64,000 nt of DNA from Burkholderiales bacterium RIFCSPLOWO2_02_FULL_57_36. Lineage in GTDB: Bacteria > Pseudomonadota > Gammaproteobacteria > Burkholderiales > Burkholderiaceae_D. Of this stretch, positions 46,444 to 53,602 are shown in pieces. The first letter of the stretch is position 1. The number at the start of each line of letters is the position of its first letter. The notes beneath the pieces are model-generated. The model was not told the DNA's origin and ran no database searches. It was given only the letters and a program-made list of their open reading frames with translations. Location: contig MESE01000069.1 in assembly GCA_001770855.1 (NCBI GenBank), positions 1 through 64,000 of the forward strand, read 5' to 3'. The position numbers and the translations under genes are program-made.

Positions 46444-47598
46444 ATGGAGACGCGGATTCAGTCAACGAACGTGCCGGAATTCATTCAACTGAATGAAAAT
46501 CCCGCTTACCCGGACGAGGTGCGGATTTCTCATTACGACAATGAGGTGCCTGCATTTGCCGGACCGGAAATCGACCGTCTGTACGGACACCTGTATTGTT
46601 CACCCTCCTATTTTGTAGTTGCGAACGAGCTTGCCGGCGCCAGCACGTATGTCGCCCGGAAGGGCGACGACCCGGTTGCGATGCTGTTGTACAAACGGTC
46701 GGAAAATGAAGTGACGGTCATCAGCGATTACGTGAAGATTGATGAACAGGAAATCCGCCGGTTTGCGGACTGGGTCTTCAACAGCTTCAAGCCGGTCAAG
46801 GTCGTCTCCTTCAGGAAACTGCAGGCAGCGATTCATGACCTCGCCTATCCATGGCATGCCGTAACCTGCACCGAAGACATGGTCGTTACCTTGCCGCCGA
46901 CGGTGAAGGAATACGAGACGGCTGTCGGAAAAAACATGCGCAGGAACATCAAGCGCTACACGAATGCGCTGGTGAAGGACTTCCCCTCGTACCGCTATCG
47001 GCTTTACCTGGAGGCTGAAGTCAGTGAGCAGCATATCCGCGACATCATTGCCTTGAGCTGCACGCGAATGAAGAGCAAGAACATCGTGCCGCGTTTCAAT
47101 GAAGAAGAAACGCAATGGATCGTCGATTTTGCGAAAAAATGCGGGATCGTGGGCGTTGCCACAGTCGATGGCCGTGTCTGTGCCGGCGCGATCGGATTCC
47201 GCATGGGAGAAAACTGTTTCATGCACGTGATCGCGCATGACGTCAAATTCAACGATTACAGTCTCGGCATTCTCTGCTACTACCATACGATTTGCGAGAG
47301 CATTGCACGAGGTGCCAAGAATTTCCATCTGCTGCAGGGCAGATACGGATACAAATATCGTCTGCTTGCGCAAAGGCAGGACTTGATCCATCTCGACATT
47401 TATCGCAGCCGTTGGCATGCCCTTGCGCATGCGCGAAGAATTTTCGGAATGGAAGTCAGAGGCCGCATCCGTCTGATGAAGCAATGGCTGCTGCATGACG
47501 TCGAACGCGCGGAAGGCAGGGCGTACCGGCTTCTGGGCAAAGCGGTAAACAGCTTGCGAAGCATGAAGCGGTCGAGCCAGTCTTCCGCAATCGAATAA
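46444..47598 (+). CDS. GNAT/BioF2-like acyltransferase, paralogue 2
   Basis: A 384-aa paralogue of the preceding gene. Matching motifs are RNIKRYTNALVKDFPSYRYRL, EQHIRDIIALSCTRM, and GAIGFRMGENCFMHVIAHDVKFNDYSLGILCYYHTI. The two genes arose by tandem duplication and have clearly diverged, suggesting two related but separate acceptors. The acceptor (for example a polysaccharide or a lipid) cannot be named. A weak GC-rich hairpin is possible after the stop. Confidence 0.78.
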   Translation: METRIQSTNVPEFIQLNENPAYPDEVRISHYDNEVPAFAGPEIDRLYGHLYCSPSYFVVANELAGASTYVARKGDDPVAMLLYKRSENEVTVISDYVKIDEQEIRRFADWVFNSFKPVKVVSFRKLQAAIHDLAYPWHAVTCTEDMVVTLPPTVKEYETAVGKNMRRNIKRYTNALVKDFPSYRYRLYLEAEVSEQHIRDIIALSCTRMKSKNIVPRFNEEETQWIVDFAKKCGIVGVATVDGRVCAGAIGFRMGENCFMHVIAHDVKFNDYSLGILCYYHTICESIARGAKNFHLLQGRYGYKYRLLAQRQDLIHLDIYRSRWHALAHARRIFGMEVRGRIRLMKQWLLHDVERAEGRAYRLLGKAVNSLRSMKRSSQSSAIE

Positions 47599-47710
47599 CG
47601 CTGAATCCGGTTCGGGCCGGCATGACGCGTCCGCGGCCCGCTACGACAACAGGGAATGAGGCCGATACTCCGCCACGGAAATTGATCTTCGGGACAAAGA
47701 CGCCAAGCCT

Positions 47711-47989
47711 ATGGATATTTTGATGCAGGCAACTCTGGCGCTACTGCTACTGGCAGCCGCCGCTTACGCACAAAAACAAATTCCGGTATTCACCAAAGGC
47801 CGCACCAATATAAGGATTGCGCGCGCGATTCTTATATTGGTCGGCATCGCATTCGGACTGACGGCCGCCGCCTATGTCCGCAGCGATCTGCCGAAATTGC
47901 TGGCCTTTGCCATTGGATTCGGCATCGTGCATGTTCCGGCTGCGATCGTGTTGTTTATCAAGGGCAAGCGTGGCGAAGGAAAATCTTGA
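47711..47989 (+). CDS. small membrane protein, 92 aa
   Basis: A 92-aa protein with three hydrophobic segments: ATLALLLLAAAAYA, ARAILILVGIAFGLTAAAYV and LLAFAIGFGIVHVPAAIVLFI, separated by basic loops. It is probably an inner-membrane protein of unknown role. The codon pattern matches nearby genes. No close family recognised. Confidence 0.7.
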   Translation: MDILMQATLALLLLAAAAYAQKQIPVFTKGRTNIRIARAILILVGIAFGLTAAAYVRSDLPKLLAFAIGFGIVHVPAAIVLFIKGKRGEGKS

Positions 47990-48032
47990 CGGACTGATTG
48001 CCGAGTCATGCGGAAAGCCAGTGTGGCTCCGT

Positions 48033-48227
48033 TCAATGGAGAGACCGATTTGTCTGTTTGTGCATCAAAGTGGGCTGGTATGCATTGGCGTGGCGCATTT
48101 TATAGAGATCGCGCACCGTGAAAGTGCAGGCATAGACGTTAACGGATCCGCATGCATCGTCTACCCGGTAGCCGAGCTTTTCCAGTCGTTCGTTCCGATC
48201 CTGATTGTTTACACATCGGCGACGCAT
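48033..48227 (-). CDS. possible small hypothetical protein, 64 aa
   Basis: A 64-aa ORF (MRRRCVNNQDRNERLEKLGYRVDDACGSVNVYACTFTVRDLY...). The amino-acid pattern is reasonably natural, with LEKLGYRVDD and VYACTFTVRDLY segments, but there is no strong ribosome site and no recognised domain. It would be transcribed after the long palindrome at 48326-48501. Uncertain. Confidence 0.3.
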   Translation of the reverse strand: MRRRCVNNQDRNERLEKLGYRVDDACGSVNVYACTFTVRDLYKMRHANAYQPTLMHKQTNRSLH

Positions 48228-48325
48228 TCAAGATATCTCGAAAAATCGCAACTTGTGACGCAACTTGCGCTCTGAATGATAACGACAATTAATTCTGTGC
48301 AGCGCCGCTGGAATGGCACTGCACA

Positions 48326-48501
48326 CTAGTAGTCCGTCGCACTCCAATTTACGGGTTCTGCCACATTGCTCGAAGGCGATTGCGGCGTTGCCGATGCGCG
48401 ACAGGGGAACGCCCTGTCTGTGCTCGCCGCCTTGCACTCACCCTCGATCAACGCGGCAGACCGCTTCGCTACCCGCAAATCGAAGCGTGACGAACTACTA
48501 G
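48326..48501. repeat. 176-bp long imperfect palindrome
   Basis: Outer arms 48326-48356 and 48471-48501 are complementary over 31 bp with six mismatches, all transitions. Pairing continues inwards (TCTGCC region against the GGCAGA region, one 10-nt bulge) to an apex hairpin GACAGGG/CCCTGTC (48400-48418). The whole segment folds into one hairpin. Most arm mismatches become G-U pairs in a minus-strand RNA. It lies 36 bp before the SRPBCC start codon, in its probable leader. No gene is supported inside. Confidence 0.75.
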
Positions 48502-48536
48502 CCGATAAAGACCGGCACGAGACAAGGAGATCCACC

Positions 48537-49496
48537 ATGGCAACGATTCAGCAATCCATCGAAATCAAAGTTCCGGTACAGACGGCGTACAACCAGCTCA
48601 CCCAGTTCGAAGATTATCCTCGTTTCATGGAAAACGTTGAAGCCGTGCAACAGATCGACGATACGCATCTGCACTGGACAACCGTCATGTCGAACCACTC
48701 CGTCGAATGGGATGCGGAAATTACCGAACAGGAACCGGATCGCTGCATCGCGTGGCATAACATCAGCGATCCAGCCAGCGCAGGCAAGGTAGAAGTGCAG
48801 TCCGCGGGCTCGAACGCGTCGCGCGTCATCTTCACGCTGCAGGCAGCGGGTTCGCCGGCCGGCAATAACGAGCAGGAAATGGCGCAGCGGCTCAAGCAGG
48901 ACCTGGCGCGCCTGAAAGATTTTATCGAGGCACGCAGATCGGCAACCGGTGCTTGGCGCGGCGAAGTGCATGACGCGCAAGTGACCATGCGCGACCGCGA
49001 TGCAAAAAGACAAGAGCAAGAGAATGGCGGCAATGCGCCGGCTGCCGCATCGGGATATGCAGCAGGCTCCGAAGGCTGGTCCGGCGATGAAGATCCGGCG
49101 GCGCCGGTCGTATCGTCATCCCGGATGACGGCGGAGCAGCGCGATGATTTCGCAGAATCGGTATCGCGTCGGCCGGCGCCATCGCCCTCCGATGCAGGAG
49201 AAGGCAATCCGCAGATAAACGCATCGACGCAGTCCGATTATTCATTGTCCAGGCCGTCGGATGACGGCAGTGCCGACGACGGACGGTTTTCCATCGCGGA
49301 AGAGGTGAGTTTTGATCAGCAATCCGATGCGGCGCGAAACATAGGACATATGCCGCAGGACACGAGTGCCGATCACCATGGCGGAACCTCTGCTCCCGAT
49401 GCGATGAGAAAAACGCTGCAGCAGGACGAGCAAGACGCGAAAGACAATGCAAAGTTGAAGCCATCGATAGACCGCGCGGTACCACCATCGGAATAA
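48537..49496 (+). CDS. SRPBCC (Coq10/START-like) protein with disordered tail
   Basis: A 319-aa protein. Residues 5-145 form a SRPBCC/polyketide-cyclase domain: IEIKVPVQTAYNQLTQFEDYPRFMENVEAVQQID with HNISDPASAGKVEVQS later. This fold binds small hydrophobic ligands. Residues 150-319 are low-complexity, rich in Asp, Ser, Ala, Gln and Pro, probably disordered. The start at 48537 has an AAGGAG ribosome site; the longer frame from 48366 lies in the palindrome. Family members with this tail occur in betaproteobacteria; function unknown. Confidence 0.85.
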   Translation: MATIQQSIEIKVPVQTAYNQLTQFEDYPRFMENVEAVQQIDDTHLHWTTVMSNHSVEWDAEITEQEPDRCIAWHNISDPASAGKVEVQSAGSNASRVIFTLQAAGSPAGNNEQEMAQRLKQDLARLKDFIEARRSATGAWRGEVHDAQVTMRDRDAKRQEQENGGNAPAAASGYAAGSEGWSGDEDPAAPVVSSSRMTAEQRDDFAESVSRRPAPSPSDAGEGNPQINASTQSDYSLSRPSDDGSADDGRFSIAEEVSFDQQSDAARNIGHMPQDTSADHHGGTSAPDAMRKTLQQDEQDAKDNAKLKPSIDRAVPPSE

Positions 49497-49652
49497 GCGA
49501 ACGAGTCTCCGGATTGATGCCGATTTTCACGCTTCTCACCTGCATCCCGGGGCGCTTCCTGCCGGGGCAGGGCGCGACTGTTTCCCGGATCTATACAAAT
49601 AATCGATCCGGTCCATTCCTGGTATTTCAAGACCTCAATTCAAACAAACGCA

Positions 49653-49820
49653 ATGGATGAATCCAAACAAGGCAAGGAAAATGCGAGGAAGTACATGGAG
49701 CGTCGACAGACTGAACGGCGTCAGAACTCCCGCTCGCCGCTACACGATCCACAACAGATCCGGCACGAAATCGGATGGGATCTGATGGAGCGGCGGCGGC
49801 AGGACCGCCGTACCAAATGA
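49653..49820 (+). CDS. small arginine-rich protein, 55 aa
   Basis: A 55-residue ORF (MDESKQGKENARKYMERRQTERRQ... ending WDLMERRRQDRRTK). The doubled ERR/DRR motifs resemble those of the 61-aa protein at 12291-12476. It is highly polar and positively charged near both ends. No good ribosome site stands out. A genuine small protein is plausible because two such ORFs with the same motif style occur in one window. Confidence 0.5.
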   Translation: MDESKQGKENARKYMERRQTERRQNSRSPLHDPQQIRHEIGWDLMERRRQDRRTK

Positions 49821-49870
49821 AGGTAGGTAACACAATGGATAAACGATAGTCTTGCAAGACACGCGGTCGG

Positions 49871-50230
49871 TTACGGCGTACCAATCTCATTTCGCTTTTT
49901 CCTGGTTAGCGAAGAAAAAGCCTTTTGATACGACCACGTGATCAGCTCGATAAAATACTCATCGGGCATGCGTTCGATCTTCACCACCGTCACCCAATGG
50001 AATCGTCCCATGTACCTGGCCGGCTTGATGCCGGGCGTGTCGGTCAATTCAAGGAATCGATCGGGCGCCACTCGAATGCTGAATCGCCATTTTTCCGGAT
50101 CGCTGGTCTTGAAGTACGCGAACGATTTTCCGCCAACCGAATACACGAGCACGTTGCTCGGTTCGCCATGAAGTGTCGCAACAGCTCCCGGCAGGGTAGA
50201 GCAAAGTTTTTTTAATGTTTGAAGATTCAT
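49871..50230 (-). CDS. MmcQ/YjbR-family protein
   Basis: A 119-aa protein with the CyaY-like fold of the MmcQ/YjbR family: LCSTLPGAVATLHGEPSNVLVYSVGGKSFAYFKTSDPEKWRFSIRVAPDRFLELTDTPGIKPARYMGRFHWVTVV, nearly the whole family pattern. These proteins are called DNA-binding on the basis of structure only. The start at 50230 (MNLQTLKKL) fits; 24 upstream in-frame codons to 50302 overlap a palindrome and are less likely. Confidence 0.9.
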   Translation of the reverse strand: MNLQTLKKLCSTLPGAVATLHGEPSNVLVYSVGGKSFAYFKTSDPEKWRFSIRVAPDRFLELTDTPGIKPARYMGRFHWVTVVKIERMPDEYFIELITWSYQKAFSSLTRKKRNEIGTP

Positions 50231-50286
50231 GATTGCGGTCCAGGCCGGGCTTTGGTTTGTTGCGGCGATGCGGGGCGCTTGTACGC

Positions 50287-50479
50287 AATCCGCACGGATC
50301 ATTTTTCGCGCTCATGTCGCCGGGTCACGGCATTATGGCAAAAAATCCCGGCGTCTTGCCAGCCCTTTCATTTCCGGTTTTGAATGCGCCGCTTTCCTGC
50401 GCAAGGATGGTCGGTGCGGCGGTCTCGTCGAAGAGACCGGGCACCGCAACATGCGCGCGAAAAATGATCTGTGCGGATT
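50287..50479. repeat. 193-bp element with 31-bp inverted ends
   Basis: Arms 50287-50317 and 50449-50479 are complementary over 31 bp with only two mismatches. Weaker pairing extends inwards for about 20 bp, and a small GGTCTC/GAGACC stem lies inside. It sits between the YjbR-like gene and the second depolymerase. Size and end structure resemble a MITE or a large regulatory hairpin. ORFs on both strands here encode near-identical peptides (IIFRAHVA) because of the symmetry, so they are spurious. Confidence 0.7.
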
Positions 50480-50571
50480 CCCTGATATGGATCGTTGTTT
50501 CATCCGATCGGCCCAACCAAATCTATGGCGCTACGCATGAGATCACCGATACGGTAGAAATACCAGTTTCA

Positions 50572-50599
50572 TTGACATGCTGCATTTTGGCTCTAATAT
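50572..50599 (+). promoter_or_regulatory. sigma-70 promoter of the second depolymerase
   Basis: TTGACA (50572-50577) matches the -35 consensus exactly; TAATAT (50594-50599) is the -10, spaced 16 bp. The start codon is 107 bp downstream. Confidence 0.65.
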
Positions 50600-50705
50600 C
50601 CAATGACCTTTCGGCCTTGATCAATTCGCTATTTGGGTTTGTCTTGTTCGTAGGATTGCGCGGCAATGACTGTGCAAAAACCAAAATAGCCAGGAGACAA
50701 GAACG

Positions 50706-52457
50706 ATGAACATCATCTCGCTTCGCCGCGGGCAAAGCCGCGCTGTACGTGCCGTCTTTGCAATCGCTTTATTGTATGGCGGTATGCATGCGCAAGCCGC
50801 AATCACCTTGCCCGCTTATAACGTCGACGTCGATCAAACATCGATATCCGGTCTCTCGTCCGGCGGTTTCATGGCAGCTCAACTGCATGTCGCGTTTTCA
50901 TCGACATTCAAGGCCGGTGCGGGCATCGTCGCCGGCGGACCGTATTACTGCGCGCAGGGCAGCGTCTCGACCGCGACAGGACCTTGCATGGCTGCCAGCA
51001 GTTACAGCAAGCCGGCCACATCGACACTGATTTCGACCACTAATTCCTGGGCGAACCAGGGTTTGATCGACCCGGTCAGCAATCTCACGAATTCGAAGGT
51101 TTATCTATACTCCGGCACGATCGACAGCACGGTGAAGCAACTGGTCATGAACGAGGCGAACACCTACTACCGGAACTTCGTCAACAGCGCCAACGTTTTT
51201 TACAAAAACAATCTCGCGTCGGAACATGCAATGGTGACCGATTATTTCGGTAGCGCATGCAGTGTGAAAGCCAGCCCCTATATCAATAATTGCAGTTTCG
51301 ACCTGGCAGGGGAAATGCTGAAGTGGATCTACGGACCGCTGAACCCCAAAAACACGGGCACGCTAAGCGGTTCGTTCGTCGAGTTCAATCAATCTGATTT
51401 TATCGCCAGCCCGACCACGCATGGAATGGCAAATACCGGTTGGCTCTACGTACCCGCAAGTTGCGGCAGCAACCAGACCTGCAAACTGCATGTGGCGCTG
51501 CACGGATGCCAGCAGGACCCAACCAAGGTCCAGGACAAGTTCTATAAAAATACCGGTTACAACAAATGGGCCGATAGCAACAACATCGTCGTGATGTATC
51601 CGCAAACCGCGCCAAGCAGTTCGGGCAATCCGAACGGCTGTTGGGATTGGTGGGGCTACGACGATCCGAATTATGCAAAGAAGAGCGGACGTCAGATGGC
51701 CGCGATCAAAGGCATGGTCACCAAGGTCGCCAGCGGCTTCAATCCGTTGCCTGCACCTGCCGGCTTGTCGGTCACGGGCGTGACCGACACTACCATTTCG
51801 CTGGCATGGAATAGCGTATCCGGTGCTGCGGGATATAACGTCTACCGCATGGGAACCAAGGTCAACAGTAGCGTGATCGCCGGCACCACGTTTACCGATG
51901 CCGGCCTGTTGTCCGGCACCAGCTACAGCTATACCGTAAAGGCGGCCAGTTCCAGCGGCGCCACCGGCGCCGCGTCGGCTTCGGTCATTGCCAGCACCAC
52001 CGGGAATCCGCCGCCATTGGCAACGCCGGCCAACCTTTCGGTAAGCGGCACCACCGGCAGCTCCGTATCGCTTACTTGGAGCGCGTCCAGCGGTGCGGCC
52101 GGGTACAACGTCTATCGCAACGGCACGAAAGTCACGGCAAGCCCGGTTGCGGCAACCAGCTATACGGACAGCGGTCTGGCAGCCAGCACCACATACAGTT
52201 ATGCCGTGTCGTCATATAGTTCCGGCCGTGAAAGCGCATTGTCGAGCAGCGTGAATGCAACCACAACATCGGGATTCATCTGCACCAAGACGACCAGCAG
52301 CAACTACGCGCACGTGACGGCAGGGCGTGCGTACAACAGCGGCGGTTATGCGCTGGCAAAAGGGTCCAATCAAAACATGGGATTGAATAACGTGTTCTAT
52401 ACCACCGCCCTGGCGCAAACATCAGCCGGCTATTATGTGATCGGCAATTGCCCGTAA
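50706..52457 (+). CDS. secreted PHA depolymerase with two fibronectin-III domains
   Basis: A 583-aa extracellular PHB depolymerase, paralogue of the one at 39683. Signal peptide at residues 1-28 (ends HAQAAI). Lipase box GLSSG in SISGLSSGGFMAAQLHV. After the catalytic part (to about 345) come two fibronectin-III repeats (APAGLSVTGVTDTTISLAWNS..., and ATPANLSVSGTTGSSVSLTWSAS...), then the C-terminal module SNYAHVTAGRAYNSGGYAL ... TSAGYYVIGNCP. Ribosome site AGGAGACAAGAACG precedes the ATG. Fibronectin-III domains often space the catalytic and polymer-binding domains. Confidence 0.93.
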   Translation: MNIISLRRGQSRAVRAVFAIALLYGGMHAQAAITLPAYNVDVDQTSISGLSSGGFMAAQLHVAFSSTFKAGAGIVAGGPYYCAQGSVSTATGPCMAASSYSKPATSTLISTTNSWANQGLIDPVSNLTNSKVYLYSGTIDSTVKQLVMNEANTYYRNFVNSANVFYKNNLASEHAMVTDYFGSACSVKASPYINNCSFDLAGEMLKWIYGPLNPKNTGTLSGSFVEFNQSDFIASPTTHGMANTGWLYVPASCGSNQTCKLHVALHGCQQDPTKVQDKFYKNTGYNKWADSNNIVVMYPQTAPSSSGNPNGCWDWWGYDDPNYAKKSGRQMAAIKGMVTKVASGFNPLPAPAGLSVTGVTDTTISLAWNSVSGAAGYNVYRMGTKVNSSVIAGTTFTDAGLLSGTSYSYTVKAASSSGATGAASASVIASTTGNPPPLATPANLSVSGTTGSSVSLTWSASSGAAGYNVYRNGTKVTASPVAATSYTDSGLAASTTYSYAVSSYSSGRESALSSSVNATTTSGFICTKTTSSNYAHVTAGRAYNSGGYALAKGSNQNMGLNNVFYTTALAQTSAGYYVIGNCP

Positions 52458-52472
52458 CGGGGCACATAGCTC

Positions 52473-52505
52473 CTCGCGCCCGCACAATGCACTGCCGGGC
52501 GCGAG
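52473..52505 (+). terminator. probable terminator of the second depolymerase
   Basis: A perfect 10-bp stem CTCGCGCCCG/CGGGCGCGAG with a 13-nt loop lies 16 nt after the stop codon; the T-run that follows is weak (AGCGATTTCTG). Confidence 0.6.
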
Positions 52506-52614
52506 AGCGATTTCTGTTCAAGAATGACGAACAAGGTGGCGGTATTGTCCCGCGCTGGTATTTCCACCGATTTGTGGCGCAAACAGCGGGTTCTTCAAAC
52601 GGGTAAAAGGGCAG

Positions 52615-53418
52615 TCAGGCGATCGCGCGGTAGTAGTATTGAAAAAGCAAAAACATGAAAATTCCGAGCCCGCTGATCAAGCCGGTCCAGGAACATAATT
52701 TCAGAATATCGACAGACTGATTCTTCGGCTCGTCCCCACTCAACTCATCAAGATAATCATGTGATCTCATTCGTGAAGCGGAATGGATCGATACTTTTCG
52801 TATTGCCGGGTGCGCGGCGGCGACGCGAACCACGGCGGCAGGTGCCTGAATTCCCGAAGGCGGATTATTTTCTCGCAATGGCAAAACAGCTTGCGCAGCC
52901 TTTATCAAATCCGGATTGAGTTGAAGATCCGATGCAGGGAGTGATTTGCCGTCCGATGTATCGGAAGAGAGCGGTGGCGCAGCGATAAACGTCACAGGCG
53001 CCGGAAGCGGCTGGGTTTTTACGGCAGGTTCAATTGCCGGCGATGGAAGTACATGCCCCATTTCCGCTATCAGATCCATACCGAAGTGATCTTCCGGATC
53101 AACTGAAATAATGGTAACCGGATCAAGCGTATCCTGTTGCAAAAAATGATCCACTACCGCTGAATCCAGCGTCTCCGGTTGCTGCGCTTCATCCGGAAGC
53201 AATACCTCGAATATCAAATCCTTTGCCAGCAAGGTATTCAGCGCACGAACAAAACGCTCCATCGACAACGCCCAGACTTTGTCGCGCAACGCAGCATAAG
53301 GCGTTACACCGTCTACCACGATGAGTATCAATCGTTCGCTCTGGGTTAGCCTGACCGATTTGGTTTTTATTGTCTCCAGGCCAAGGCTTGTTCTTTGCAG
53401 TATGGCGGTAGCGTTCAT
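52615..53418 (-). CDS. hypothetical membrane protein with winged-helix-like N-terminus
   Basis: A 267-aa protein. Residues 20-75 (SERLILIVVDGVTPYAALRDKVWALSMERFVRALNTLLAKDLI) have the helix pattern of a winged-helix domain seen at the ends of some signalling proteins. The middle 85-210 is low-complexity, Pro/Ala/Glu rich. One helix near the C-terminus (WTGLISGLGIFMFLLFQYYY) anchors the protein with the tail outside or inside unclear. No catalytic motif. Function unknown. Confidence 0.7.
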   Translation of the reverse strand: MNATAILQRTSLGLETIKTKSVRLTQSERLILIVVDGVTPYAALRDKVWALSMERFVRALNTLLAKDLIFEVLLPDEAQQPETLDSAVVDHFLQQDTLDPVTIISVDPEDHFGMDLIAEMGHVLPSPAIEPAVKTQPLPAPVTFIAAPPLSSDTSDGKSLPASDLQLNPDLIKAAQAVLPLRENNPPSGIQAPAAVVRVAAAHPAIRKVSIHSASRMRSHDYLDELSGDEPKNQSVDILKLCSWTGLISGLGIFMFLLFQYYYRAIA

Positions 53419-53602
53419 AAACTATCCTACAGGCTGAATTTCGCCTTTGGCGGTATTGGTAGAGATATCAAATCGCATCCGTGACATGAACGGTTTTGAC
53501 GTCAATTTTATGAAACCGGAAATGGCATTGTAGGTGAAATTATTGCTGTATGGAAATAATTATTAAATATTAGGGACAGCGCCTCCATACCTTTTACCTG
53601 GG

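Noticed and set aside
50229-50709. Several ORFs on both strands
   Set aside because: They lie in the inverted-repeat element and encode mirrored peptides; no ribosome sites.
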